Assembly: GCA_020852705.1 (NCBI GenBank)
Contig: JADZAP010000001.1
Location: 116,610 to 180,609, forward strand
Origin: Ignavibacteria bacterium
GTDB lineage: Bacteria; Bacteroidota; Ignavibacteria; Tepidaquicellales; OLB5
Direction: 5' to 3'
DNA: 64,000 nucleotides
Part shown: positions 9,261-17,657 of the stretch, one piece after another
Numbering within the stretch: the stretch's first letter is position 1
How the letters are laid out: every line of letters begins with the position of its first letter
Notes under the pieces: generated by a model
Seen by the model: the letters and a program-made list of their open reading frames with translations, nothing else
Told to the model about the DNA's origin: nothing
Database searches by the model: none
Translations under genes and position numbers: made by a program

Positions 9261-10070
9261 TTAAGCTTTTTTACCAACAACCAAAACCCCCGTTCCTTCG
9301 GGTTTGTTTTTATCATTTACATCAAGCAGCATAAACAGCAGTGTCCACCAGATTGTTAATGAATAATAAAAGGGAAGTATTATAAAAAATAACTGTGATT
9401 TATTCAGCATCTGCATCGGATATTTTATTCCAAGCCGCCAGTAAAGCCTGCCCCATTTGCCGTATGTATATTCAAAGCTCTCAATTTTAAATCCTGCCTG
9501 CTCTAACTTAGTGCATATATCTTCTTTAGAGTAACCTAGTCTAACATGCTCACCAATAAAACTTTCATCATGCTCATCATCAGCATCGCTTCCGCCCAGA
9601 TTGCTTGGAGTATTTATCATTACTCTGCCGCCTTGTTTTAATGCAGTATAAAATCTTTTAAATACACCAATATCATCTTCAATATGCTCCATTACATCAA
9701 CTGAAAGAATAAAATCAAATCTGTTTTCAAAATTAATTTTTGTTAAGTCTGCGTATTCAAATTCAGTATTTTTTATCCCGCATTTATCAAAGAAAAATTT
9801 GCAGTCTTCAAGGTAGTCAACCTTTACATCAACAGCAAGCATTTTCATTGCAGTAAAACGCTTCGCCATAAAGTATGAATACTGCCCAAATCCGCAGCCT
9901 GCATCTAAAACATCATCGGGATTCTTTCTGCCGTATAACTCTTTAATTTTTAGTTTTACATACCACTCTCTTAGGAACATTAATCCCAGAATTTTATAGA
10001 ATATTTTACGCAAAAATGGCGATTTTTTCACTATTCCGCCAATTTTATCTTTTATAGGATCGTACTGCAA
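9261..10070 (-). CDS. Class I SAM methyltransferase with C-terminal membrane segment
   Basis: Residues about 53-75 hold motif I (VLDAGCGFGQYS), followed by an acidic strand (MLAVDVK) and FILSVDVMEHIEDD, all typical of Methyltransf_11-type enzymes. Near the C-terminus a strongly hydrophobic stretch (FFIILPFYYSLTIWWTLLFMLL) should anchor the enzyme at the membrane, suggesting a lipid or lipid-linked glycan substrate. The longest frame starts at a TTG lying inside TAACTTTG, which itself looks like a promoter -7/-10 element. A GTG 13 codons further in (coding from position 10031) gives MKKSPFLRKIF and may be the real start. It is the first gene of the minus-strand polysaccharide run. Function beyond methyl transfer is not known. 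Confidence 0.82.
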   Translation of the reverse strand: MQYDPIKDKIGGIVKKSPFLRKIFYKILGLMFLREWYVKLKIKELYGRKNPDDVLDAGCGFGQYSYFMAKRFTAMKMLAVDVKVDYLEDCKFFFDKCGIKNTEFEYADLTKINFENRFDFILSVDVMEHIEDDIGVFKRFYTALKQGGRVMINTPSNLGGSDADDEHDESFIGEHVRLGYSKEDICTKLEQAGFKIESFEYTYGKWGRLYWRLGIKYPMQMLNKSQLFFIILPFYYSLTIWWTLLFMLLDVNDKNKPEGTGVLVVGKKA

Positions 10071-10158
10071 AGTTATAATTTTAGTTGATTAATCCGGCAA
10101 AATATCTAATATAGTGTATAGTTACAATGAAAATAGAGTGTATTATACTTATTTTACT

Positions 10159-10200
10159 TTTCACCTTGCACCTTTCACGTTTCACCTTGCACCTTTCACA
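10159..10200. repeat. Two-copy 21-bp tandem repeat
   Basis: The unit TTTCACCTTGCACCTTTCAC plus one base occurs twice head to tail, differing only in the last base. Within each unit TTTCAC itself occurs twice. It lies in the 200-bp space between the divergent methyltransferase and lipoprotein genes, about 70-110 bp before the lipoprotein start. Confidence 0.9.
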
Positions 10201-10269
10201 TTCCTGAATTTTATTCCTATTATTTTAAAGAGAATTTTAATTATTTTTATATAATTAAATTTAATCATT

Positions 10270-10620
10270 ATGCACTATAAATTTTTACTTTCGCTTGCTG
10301 TAATTGTTTCACTTGCAGTTTCATGCGGTGTTATTGAAAAACAGGTTAATAAATATACGGGTCATGATGAAGAAAAAATTGCGCGGCTTAAAAAAGAGGG
10401 AAGAAAATGTGAAGCCGAAATATTAAAAGTTGAAGATATGAATATCACCATTAACAAAAATCCGATGGTAAGGTTATATCTTGAAGTTATGCCTCCGGGT
10501 GAGCCTTCTTTTGATGCACAGGTGGAAATGGTTGTCTCCAGAGTTAACGTTCCCAGAACAGGTGATAATGTTACAGTATATTATAACCCAAAGGATAAAA
10601 CGGATATTATTGTGGAATGA
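10270..10620 (+). CDS. Small lipoprotein of unknown function (DUF3592-like)
   Basis: A short signal peptide ends in LAVSC, with Cys19 as the likely lipidated residue, so the protein should be anchored in the periplasmic membrane leaflet or outer membrane. The mature part of about 98 residues has a charged helix (KYTGHDEEKIARLKKEGR) and then a beta-rich domain with AEILKVEDMNITINKNPMV and VTVYYNPKDKTDIIV, resembling DUF3592-type beta domains. I do not recognise a specific function. It stands alone, divergent from the polysaccharide genes and followed by the 0.5 kb repeat-containing gap. ATG start, no Shine-Dalgarno. Confidence 0.75.
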   Translation: MHYKFLLSLAVIVSLAVSCGVIEKQVNKYTGHDEEKIARLKKEGRKCEAEILKVEDMNITINKNPMVRLYLEVMPPGEPSFDAQVEMVVSRVNVPRTGDNVTVYYNPKDKTDIIVE

Positions 10621-10730
10621 TTTTTTGACTGCTCATAAGTTGCCCAGCTTGCAGAAATAATTTATAGAATATCAATTTAATATCTCACCTTTACAAGGCA
10701 GGCAGGAGTGAGCAGGTAAATATATTTTTT

Positions 10731-10784
10731 GCTTTACCCTCCCTCTCCTTCTGGGAGAGGGAGTTGGAGGGTAAGGTAATCAAT
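10731..10784. repeat. Hairpin intergenic repeat, copy 1
   Basis: The 54-bp unit runs from GCTTTACCCTCCC to GGTAATCAAT. Its core CCCTCTCC...GGAGAGGG is an inverted repeat with a 5-6 base loop, extended imperfectly by CCCTCC/GGAGGG. It matches copy 2 at 51 of 54 positions. The GC-rich core stands out in the AT-rich gap. Confidence 0.9.
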
Positions 10785-10872
10785 TGCTACACTGAGATTA
10801 GTTCCATAAACCAATCAACTAATTTTTGCTTATGTCAAGTCCTTTCATAGGAGAAGGAGAAGATATATTTTT

Positions 10873-10926
10873 GCTTTACCCTCCCTCTCCTTTTAGGAGA
10901 GGGAGTTGGAGGGTGAGGTAATCAAT
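10873..10926. repeat. Hairpin intergenic repeat, copy 2
   Basis: Same 54-bp unit as copy 1 with three substitutions, two of them in the loop region, so the stem is kept. It lies in direct orientation, 142 bp after copy 1. Confidence 0.9.
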
Positions 10927-10973
10927 ATTCCCCATGCCCATAATTCCATATACCTCTCAGAAAATAAACTGTT

Positions 10974-11012
10974 CTTCATCCTCCTTTCTATTTAAAGGGG
11001 GGGAAGGTGGGT
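10974..11012. repeat. Degenerate relative of the hairpin repeat
   Basis: A pyrimidine run (CCTCCTTTC) faces a purine run (AAAGGGGGGGAAGG) across a short AT loop and is followed by TGGGTT. It resembles the two hairpin repeats in layout but not closely in sequence, so relationship is tentative. Confidence 0.45.
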
Positions 11013-11074
11013 TATAATTTCACCTTATACTTTATGTCATTTACTTCACCATTTTTTGATATTTCTCAAACAAT

Positions 11075-11082
11075 TATCTTTG
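11075..11082 (+). promoter_or_regulatory. Candidate glyS promoter (-7/-10 element TATCTTTG)
   Basis: TATCTTTG fits the Bacteroidota TAnnTTTG element and lies 33 bases before the glyS ATG. The -35/-33 side is weak: a TTG occurs 16 rather than 20 bases upstream. No Shine-Dalgarno follows. Confidence 0.4.
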
Positions 11083-11114
11083 TACTTTACTAATGTTACT
11101 AAAATTATTCATTA

Positions 11115-12605
11115 ATGAGTGAAGAAAAGAAGAATAAACAGCAGGATAGCACAAAAGGCGCAGCCACTATGGATAAAATTGTATCGCTTGCCAAGCGTCG
11201 CGGATTTGTTTTCCAATCATCTGAAATCTATGGCGGTTTAAACGGCTGCTGGGATTACGGTCCGCTTGGTGTTGAACTGCTTAATAATATTAAACAGGCT
11301 TGGTGGCAGTCTATGACCTTCCGCGATGATGTTGAAGGTATTGATGCTTCTATTTTAATGCATCCAAAAGTCTGGGAAGCATCTGGTCATGTTGAAAATT
11401 TTACTGACCCTATGGTTGACTGCAAACAATGTAAAGCACGCTACAGGATTGATCTTCTCTTTGATATGCTTACTAAGAAGAATAAAAAATATTTTGAAGA
11501 TAAAATTAAAACCGTTCTTGGATATGAAGATGCCTCAGATAAACAGGAATCTATGAACAATTATTTTTCTGATAATATAAATCTCTTTATTCCTGAAATC
11601 ACATGTCCCAATTGCGGCAATACCGGTACATTTACCGAAGCCCGCAAATTTAACCTTATGTTTAAAACATATATTGGTGCAGTTGAAAGCCCTGACTCAA
11701 TTGCTTACCTTAGACCCGAAACCGCACAGGGTATTTTTGTGAATTACAATAATGTTAAGGAATCAACCCGCCAAAAACTGCCCTTTGGAATTGCTCAAAT
11801 CGGCAAAGCATTTCGCAATGAAATTAACACCAAAAATTTTCTTTTCCGCACACGCGAGTTTGAACAAATGGAAATGCAGTATTTTGTTAAACCCGGAACA
11901 GATGATGATTTATATAATGAATGGAAAGAACACCGAATCGGGTGGTGGCAATCACTCGGTATAAAACGTGAAAACTTAAACTTTGCGCCGCACCCTGCTG
12001 ATAAGCTTGCACATTATGCAAAAGCTGCTGTTGATATTGAGTTCCGCTTTCCATTTGGCTTTGGTGAAATTGAAGGCATTCATAACCGAAGTGATTTTGA
12101 TTTAAGCCAGCATACAAAATTCAGCGGTAAAAAGCTTGATTACTTTGATGAGCAGACTAAAGAAAGATTCACACCTTTTGTCATTGAAACCTCTGCAGGT
12201 GCATCCCGTGGATTTATGGCATTCCTGTGCAATGCCTATGATGAAGATACTGCCCCTACAAGCGAAGGCAAATCAGAATCACGAACTGTACTTCACTTTC
12301 ACCCGAAACTTGCCCCGGTAAAATGCGCGGTATTCCCGTTAGTGAATAAAGACGGCTTGCAGGACCTATCACGTAACATAACTAATGATCTGCAGAAAAC
12401 ATTTAAGGTATTTTATGATGATTCAGGTGCTGTTGGCAGACGCTACCGCAGACAGGATGAATGCGGTACTCCGTTTTGTGCAACAATTGATTACGATACC
12501 CTGAAAGATGATACAGTAACTATCCGCGAACGTGATAGTATGCAGCAGGAAAGAATCCATAAGGATAAGATTAAGATGTATATTCTGGAAAAAATAAATA
12601 ATTAA
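11115..12605 (+). CDS. glyS: Glycine--tRNA ligase (single-chain alpha2 type)
   Basis: This class II synthetase charges tRNA-Gly. It has the GlyRS N-terminal signature (KRRGFVFQSSEIYGG, WDYGPLG at 46-52), four cysteines placed as a zinc site (103, 106, 164, 167), RPETAQGIF (200-208), motif 2 FRNE (233-236) with the following RTREFEQMEMQYF, motif 3 GASRGFMAFL near 360, and a C-terminal anticodon-binding domain. Its length of 496 is normal for the dimeric alpha2 enzyme; the alpha2beta2 GlyQ/GlyS form common in many bacteria is not implied. The first 18 residues are a charged tail, so a second start at Met19 (MDKIVSLAKR) is possible. It is a single-gene unit between the repeat-rich gap and a convergent T9SS cargo gene. 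Confidence 0.97.
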   Translation: MSEEKKNKQQDSTKGAATMDKIVSLAKRRGFVFQSSEIYGGLNGCWDYGPLGVELLNNIKQAWWQSMTFRDDVEGIDASILMHPKVWEASGHVENFTDPMVDCKQCKARYRIDLLFDMLTKKNKKYFEDKIKTVLGYEDASDKQESMNNYFSDNINLFIPEITCPNCGNTGTFTEARKFNLMFKTYIGAVESPDSIAYLRPETAQGIFVNYNNVKESTRQKLPFGIAQIGKAFRNEINTKNFLFRTREFEQMEMQYFVKPGTDDDLYNEWKEHRIGWWQSLGIKRENLNFAPHPADKLAHYAKAAVDIEFRFPFGFGEIEGIHNRSDFDLSQHTKFSGKKLDYFDEQTKERFTPFVIETSAGASRGFMAFLCNAYDEDTAPTSEGKSESRTVLHFHPKLAPVKCAVFPLVNKDGLQDLSRNITNDLQKTFKVFYDDSGAVGRRYRRQDECGTPFCATIDYDTLKDDTVTIRERDSMQQERIHKDKIKMYILEKINN

Positions 12606-12660
12606 TTAATATTCAGAATATTTATTGAAATGATATTGAAAAGAATAAAATAATTGAAAT

Positions 12661-13992
12661 TTACTTAATAAGTATCATTTTATTTGTTTTTACATAATTA
12701 CCGGCAATCATTCGGCAGAAATAAATTCCTGATGGAAGTTTTAATGCATCAAATGTAAAAGTATAATTTCCCTGTATATAATAATCAGCAACAGGTTTTG
12801 AAACAATTTCACCCATAGCATTAAAAATACTGATTATCACATAATCTTTTATTGGAATTGAAAAGTTTATTGATGTCAATGGATTAAACGGATTTGGATA
12901 ATTTTGTTCTAGCTTGTATTCGTTTGGGATTAATTCATTGGTTTTAATAATACCTTCTAAAATATCAGCACTTATAATCACTTCATTATTTGTAGAAACT
13001 GCGGCATTAAAAATAGCATTACCGTCATATTTACAATCTATATCTGAGAGTGAATCAACTGCAGCTGTGTTATTCTGGAACCAGTTTGTACCATAATTTA
13101 GAGTCTTTATCAGTGGGTTATTACCAACTAAGGCACTTAAATAACCAATTCCAAATCCACTGCTATATGGAAGACTTATATCTGATGCACTTGATATTGC
13201 TATTCCGGTATTTATTGTTGAACCCGAGCCATTTAACTGAAATTTATATATATTTGGTAACGAACTGTAAGTTACAGCTATACAATTTTGATTTACGCAA
13301 TCCACTAATATTCCCGTACCGGTTAAAGGAATATTTACAAAGTTCCAGTTCGCACCGCCATTTGTAGTAAATGTTACTTTGTTCACATCGTAGCTTCCAA
13401 ATCCATAAACAAGTTCATTTACAACAAATATTGAACCAAGAGCTACAGTATTATATCCTGCACCTACATTCTGTGAAATCCAGTTATTTCCACCATCGAT
13501 AGTCTTATAGACAAGTATACCTGAGCCAGTTGGACCATCACTTACAATTATACCAATGTTTGGCAATGTTTGTGCAAATTTTATTCCATTAATAAAACCT
13601 GCTGTTCCTCCAGTTGTTAGTACAATGTTCCAGTTAATCCCTTTATTTGTTGTTTTCCAAACCTTTGCATTTCCTCCTACACCCCCATTTGCGCCACCAT
13701 CACCTACAAGTATCATGTTACTGTTTCTAATATTCACTGCATATAATTCAGGCCCGCTGAGATTACCGGTAATGTTTATAAAATTTATACCGTGGTTTGT
13801 TGTTAAGTAAACTTTTGCTGTATTTGCCATTCCGCCAGCAACTGCAATTAAACTATAATCGGCAACTGAAATTACCGGATCTAATCCTAGACCTGTTATA
13901 TTTGATGAACCCGGGCATAAAGTCCACTGAGAAAATATATTAAAATTTAAAATAGTAGAAATTATAAAAAGGAAAGATAAGATTGTTTTCAT
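12661..13992 (-). CDS. Secreted beta-propeller protein with T9SS sorting tail
   Basis: A signal peptide (ending NIFSQW) precedes about 330 residues of repeating strands with TTNHGINFINIT, TTNKGINWNIV, TIDGGNNWIS and TTNGGANWNFV. These are Asp-box-like turns ([ST]xDxGxxW) as in sialidase/BNR and photosystem-assembly-type propellers. The last ~80 residues are a T9SS type A sorting domain (NYPNPFNPLTSINFSIP, then SGIYFCR and KMILIK). It should be exported to the cell surface or medium. The ligand or substrate is unknown, and no sialidase catalytic set is apparent. The gene ends 55 bp from the convergent glyS stop, with no clear hairpin between them. Confidence 0.88.
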   Translation of the reverse strand: MKTILSFLFIISTILNFNIFSQWTLCPGSSNITGLGLDPVISVADYSLIAVAGGMANTAKVYLTTNHGINFINITGNLSGPELYAVNIRNSNMILVGDGGANGGVGGNAKVWKTTNKGINWNIVLTTGGTAGFINGIKFAQTLPNIGIIVSDGPTGSGILVYKTIDGGNNWISQNVGAGYNTVALGSIFVVNELVYGFGSYDVNKVTFTTNGGANWNFVNIPLTGTGILVDCVNQNCIAVTYSSLPNIYKFQLNGSGSTINTGIAISSASDISLPYSSGFGIGYLSALVGNNPLIKTLNYGTNWFQNNTAAVDSLSDIDCKYDGNAIFNAAVSTNNEVIISADILEGIIKTNELIPNEYKLEQNYPNPFNPLTSINFSIPIKDYVIISIFNAMGEIVSKPVADYYIQGNYTFTFDALKLPSGIYFCRMIAGNYVKTNKMILIK

Positions 13993-14066
13993 TTATTTAT
14001 GGGCTAATTAATAAACTGAAATCTTGTCCCAATATAATCATTTTTAAATAGGGATAACATTCTAAA

Positions 14067-14097
14067 TTGAATGAAACTCAATTTTTAATTAACTTTG
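14067..14097 (+). promoter_or_regulatory. Candidate promoter TTGAAT-N17-TAACTT(TG)
   Basis: TTGAAT, a 17-base spacer and TAACTT followed by TG fit both the classical sigma-70 layout and the Bacteroidota TAnnTTTG element. The predicted transcript would start near 14102, about 38 bases before the glycosyltransferase start. Confidence 0.55.
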
Positions 14098-14139
14098 AAA
14101 TTACACAAAAACCGAGTTTTTTATCAATTTTAAACAATA

Positions 14140-15429
14140 TTGAATAAAGTTTTAATCATATCATACTACTTTCCGCCAATGGGTATGGGCGGGGTGCAAA
14201 GAACTGCAAAATTTACCAAATATTTAAATTCTTTTGGCTGGCAGCCGTATGTTTTAACTGTAAACCCCAAACTTTATCTTGCAAGCGATTACTGCCTGCT
14301 GAATGAAGTTGAAAAAGCTGGAGTTAAAATTTACCGAACCGGTAATGATACAGCTAAAAAAGGCAATAACAACGGACACAAAGTTGTTAAATTCAAAAAA
14401 GATTCTAACAGAAAATTCTTAAGTAATCTCTCACAGACTTTTCTTTTGCCCGATTCTAAAATATTATGGAAATCTGCAGCTATTTCACTTGGCAGCAGGA
14501 TTATCGCAGATGAAAAAATAGATTTGATTTACGCTACTGCGCCGCCCTATACCGATTTTTTAATTGCATGTGAATTTAAAAATAAATTCGGGCTCCCGCT
14601 AGTTATTGATTACAGAGATTCATGGATAGACTGCCCAAATAATTTTTACCTTACACCTCTTCACAAAAACAAGCATAAAAAGCTTGAAGCCGAATCACTT
14701 GCTTGCGCTGATAAAGTAATTACAATTAATGACAGAATAAAAGAACTTATTCATTTAAGGTATCCTTTTGTTAATGATGAAAAAGTTTCTGTGATACCAC
14801 AGGGATTTGATCCTGAAGATTTTAATTTTCCTGTTGATAATTCAAAAAACAAAATGCGTATTACATATTCTGGAAGTTTTCTTAATTATTATACTCCCAA
14901 ACATTTTCTTGACGGCTTAAAACTTGCAATTGAAAAACTCCCCGAACTTAAAAATAATATTGAAGCATGTTTCATTGGAACATTTCCAAATGAATATAAA
15001 GAATATATTAATCAGCTTGGGCTGAATGATAATGTGAATTTAGCAGGTTACGTTGAACACTCTGTTTGTACAAAGTTGTTATCCCAAAGCGATGTACTTT
15101 GGATGATGATAAATAAAACCAATAGATCAGACCTGCACTCAACCGGCAAACTGTATGAATACTTTGGTGCTAATAAGCCAATACTTGCATGTGTACCAAA
15201 TGGAGTTGCACGCAGGTCATTAGAAATGCACGGTGCAGTTATTATTACCGAGCCCGATGATGTTACAGCAATTGCTGATGCAATATTAAAATATTATGAT
15301 CATTTTAAATCAGGCACACTGCCTAAACCAAACTCTCAGGTTACCGGGATGTACAACCGTAAAAGACTCTCAGGAAAATTAGCAGATGAATTTAATTTAC
15401 TGCTTAAATATGATGAGGTGAGTGTTTAA
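14140..15429 (+). CDS. Glycosyltransferase family 4 protein (TTG start)
   Basis: Start is TTG; translation from it gives MNKVLIISYYFPPMGMGGVQR, exactly aligned with the ATG-started paralogue on the minus strand near 9.15 kb, so the TTG is convincing. The N-domain also has ATAPPYTDFLIA and DYRDSW; the C-domain begins at RITYSGSF and includes STGKLYEYFGANKPILA, the donor-binding region of GT4 enzymes. The product (429 residues) should transfer a sugar to a surface glycan, on the cytoplasmic face of the inner membrane. It ends with its TAA overlapping the purD ATG by one base, an odd partnership of polysaccharide and purine genes that is probably one transcript. The two homologues may be remnants of a once continuous polysaccharide cluster. 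Confidence 0.9.
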   Translation: MNKVLIISYYFPPMGMGGVQRTAKFTKYLNSFGWQPYVLTVNPKLYLASDYCLLNEVEKAGVKIYRTGNDTAKKGNNNGHKVVKFKKDSNRKFLSNLSQTFLLPDSKILWKSAAISLGSRIIADEKIDLIYATAPPYTDFLIACEFKNKFGLPLVIDYRDSWIDCPNNFYLTPLHKNKHKKLEAESLACADKVITINDRIKELIHLRYPFVNDEKVSVIPQGFDPEDFNFPVDNSKNKMRITYSGSFLNYYTPKHFLDGLKLAIEKLPELKNNIEACFIGTFPNEYKEYINQLGLNDNVNLAGYVEHSVCTKLLSQSDVLWMMINKTNRSDLHSTGKLYEYFGANKPILACVPNGVARRSLEMHGAVIITEPDDVTAIADAILKYYDHFKSGTLPKPNSQVTGMYNRKRLSGKLADEFNLLLKYDEVSV

Positions 15430-16703
15430 TGGATGTTCTGCTAATTGGCTCAGGAGGCAGAGAGCATGCAATTGCATGGAAACTTAAGCAAAGTCCCATG
15501 GTAACCAATTTATATTGTGCTCCCGGTAATGCGGGTATAAGCAGTGCTGCAGAATGTGTTGATATTAAAGCTGATGATATTGATAGTCTGCTGAAGTTTG
15601 CAATTGATAATAAAATTGATTTAACAGTTGTTGGACCCGAAGTTCCTCTGGAAAAAGGAATTACAGATCTCTTCAATAAATACAGACTTAAAATATTTGG
15701 TCCGCAAAAAGATGCTGCTATGTTAGAGCACAGTAAAGTTTTTGCCAAAGATTTCATGAAAAGGCATAACATTTCAACTGCTGCTTATAATATTTTTAAT
15801 ATAAGTGAAAAAGATAAGTTATTATCTTTTTTAAATGAAACAAAATTTCCTGTTGTTCTAAAAGCTGATGGTCTTGCAGCGGGGAAAGGTGTAATTATCT
15901 GTAATTCATTTTCTGAATCTGAACTTGCTGTAAAAGAATTTTTTGAAGATAAAATATTTGGTTCTGCATCTAACAATATTGTAGTTGAAGATTTCCTTGA
16001 GGGTGTTGAAGCATCTATTTTTGCCATTTGTGATGGAACTGACTTTATTATTCTGCCATCATCGCAGGATCACAAAAAGATAAACGATGGTGATACAGGC
16101 AAAAATACCGGAGGTATGGGTGCATATTCACCCGCAAATAAAGCCGTAACCCCTGAGGTGCTTAATAAAGTAACAACAAGGATAATTGAACCTGTTCTGA
16201 AAAATATGAAAGCAGAAGGCAAAGAGTTCAAGGGCTGTTTATACTGCGGGCTTATGATTGATAAAAATGGTGATCCGTTTGTCATTGAATTCAACACCAG
16301 ATTTGGCGACCCGGAAACTCAAGCAGTAATTCCTAAAATTAAAAGCGATTTGTGTGAAATGTTCTTAGCTTCTGCAAACGGGAATTTAAAAAATTATAAT
16401 CTCGAAACTGATGATAATTTTTACTGTACAGTTGTTCTTGCTTCAAAGGGCTATCCCGATAAATATGATACAGGTATGGAAATTAAAGGTCTGGAAAATA
16501 TTGCAAACAATGAGCTTGTTTTTCATGCGGGCACAAAATCAATTAACGGTAAAATATTTTCAAGCGGCGGAAGGGTTTTAAATGCCACTGGTTCATCAGG
16601 GGTTAGTCTGCTTGATGCAATTAATTCTGCCTATCATATTGCTGAAAAACTTAATTTTCAAAATAAATACTACAGAAACGATATTGGAAAGAAAGGTTTG
16701 TAA
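15429..16703 (+). CDS. purD: Phosphoribosylamine--glycine ligase
   Basis: This ATP-grasp enzyme makes glycinamide ribonucleotide in the second committed step of purine synthesis. The N-domain begins MDVLLIGSGGREHAIAWKL, the family hallmark, with the VVGPEVPL strand near residue 60. The ATP-grasp part has LKADGLAAGKGV, GGMGAYSP and the closing FNTRFGDPETQ. The C-terminal hammerhead domain follows to residue 424, the normal length. Start and stop overlaps (TAATG with the upstream glycosyltransferase, 9 bp gap to the epimerase) show an operon. No other pur genes are in the window. Confidence 0.97.
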   Translation: MDVLLIGSGGREHAIAWKLKQSPMVTNLYCAPGNAGISSAAECVDIKADDIDSLLKFAIDNKIDLTVVGPEVPLEKGITDLFNKYRLKIFGPQKDAAMLEHSKVFAKDFMKRHNISTAAYNIFNISEKDKLLSFLNETKFPVVLKADGLAAGKGVIICNSFSESELAVKEFFEDKIFGSASNNIVVEDFLEGVEASIFAICDGTDFIILPSSQDHKKINDGDTGKNTGGMGAYSPANKAVTPEVLNKVTTRIIEPVLKNMKAEGKEFKGCLYCGLMIDKNGDPFVIEFNTRFGDPETQAVIPKIKSDLCEMFLASANGNLKNYNLETDDNFYCTVVLASKGYPDKYDTGMEIKGLENIANNELVFHAGTKSINGKIFSSGGRVLNATGSSGVSLLDAINSAYHIAEKLNFQNKYYRNDIGKKGL

Positions 16704-16712
16704 ATTTACTGA

Positions 16713-17633
16713 ATGAATATTCTAATTACAGGCGGTGCCGGATTTATTGGCTCTAACATAGCTGATGCTTATATTGAAAACGGACATAATGTTATTATTA
16801 TTGATAATATGTCCACAGGTGTTAAGGAATATATAAATCCCAAGGCTGCATTTTACAAAATGGATATTTGTGATAACAATATATCTCAGGTATTCAAAGA
16901 AAATAAAATTGATATTATAAATCACCATGCAGCACAGATAGATCTGAGAAAATCAGTTGAAGACCCCAAGTTTGATATAAATGTTAACATTGCAGGTTCT
17001 GTTAACCTTCTTGAAAATGCCAGATTGAACGGTGTTAAAAAATTTATATTTGCTTCAACAGGCGGAGCTATTTACGGAGAGCATGATTATTTTCCTGCAG
17101 ATGAAAATCACCCCGTCAGACCAAGTGCCCCTTACGGCATTAATAAAAATTGTGTGGAAAAATACTTGTATTATTATAATCTTGTTTATAATTTAGACTA
17201 TATTGTTTTAAGATATGCCAATGTTTACGGACCTAGACAAAATCCGCATGGTGAGTGCGGCGTGATTGCAATTTTTACCGATAAAATAATTAGCGGCAAA
17301 CAGCCGCTGATAAACGGTGACGGCAAACAAACCCGTGATTATGTATTTGTAAAGGATGTGGTAAATGCTAATGTTCTTGCACTTGATGCTAAAGGACCGA
17401 AGATTTATAATATTGCAACAACCAAAGAAACGGATGTAAATTATATTTTTAACAGAATAAATCATTATGCCTCAGCAGGTTTTGATGAAAAACACGGTCC
17501 GGCTAAACTTGGTGAACAAAAAAGATCTGTTTTAAGCTTTCAGAAGATAAGCAGTGAGCTTGGCTGGCAGCCTGAAACTGATATTGAAACAGGTTTAAAA
17601 ATTACAACAGAGTTTTTTAAAAATAAAATATAA
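16713..17633 (+). CDS. NAD-dependent epimerase/dehydratase (UDP-glucose 4-epimerase-like)
   Basis: The extended SDR fold starts with GGAGFIGSN (7-15) for NAD binding and ends that half at DNMSTG. Ser115/Thr116 in FIFASTGGAIYG and Tyr141-x3-Lys145 (PYGINK) form the catalytic triad. RYANVYGPRQNP and the NGDGKQTRDYVFVKD stretch are typical of nucleotide-sugar epimerases. At 306 residues it has the short form seen in polysaccharide pathways. UDP-glucose/galactose 4-epimerase is the best guess, but related UDP-glucuronate or GlcNAc epimerases look alike. It follows purD by 9 bp and precedes meaB by 24 bp, supplying sugar donors for the nearby glycosyltransferase by inference. Confidence 0.88.
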   Translation: MNILITGGAGFIGSNIADAYIENGHNVIIIDNMSTGVKEYINPKAAFYKMDICDNNISQVFKENKIDIINHHAAQIDLRKSVEDPKFDINVNIAGSVNLLENARLNGVKKFIFASTGGAIYGEHDYFPADENHPVRPSAPYGINKNCVEKYLYYYNLVYNLDYIVLRYANVYGPRQNPHGECGVIAIFTDKIISGKQPLINGDGKQTRDYVFVKDVVNANVLALDAKGPKIYNIATTKETDVNYIFNRINHYASAGFDEKHGPAKLGEQKRSVLSFQKISSELGWQPETDIETGLKITTEFFKNKI

Positions 17634-17657
17634 TATAAAATATTATCATTTAAAGTT

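Larger units (their letters stand above)
10621..11114. other. Intergenic gap with hairpin repeats
   Basis: This 494-bp stretch has no credible gene. It contains two near-identical 54-bp GC-rich hairpin repeats, a third degenerate relative (about 10974-11012), and at the right end the probable glyS promoter region. Its purine/pyrimidine-strand bias is unlike the flanking AT-rich DNA. Confidence 0.8.

Noticed and set aside
10731..10926. CRISPR array
   Set aside because: Only two copies, 142 bp apart, internally palindromic, with no cas genes; fits a REP-like repeat better.
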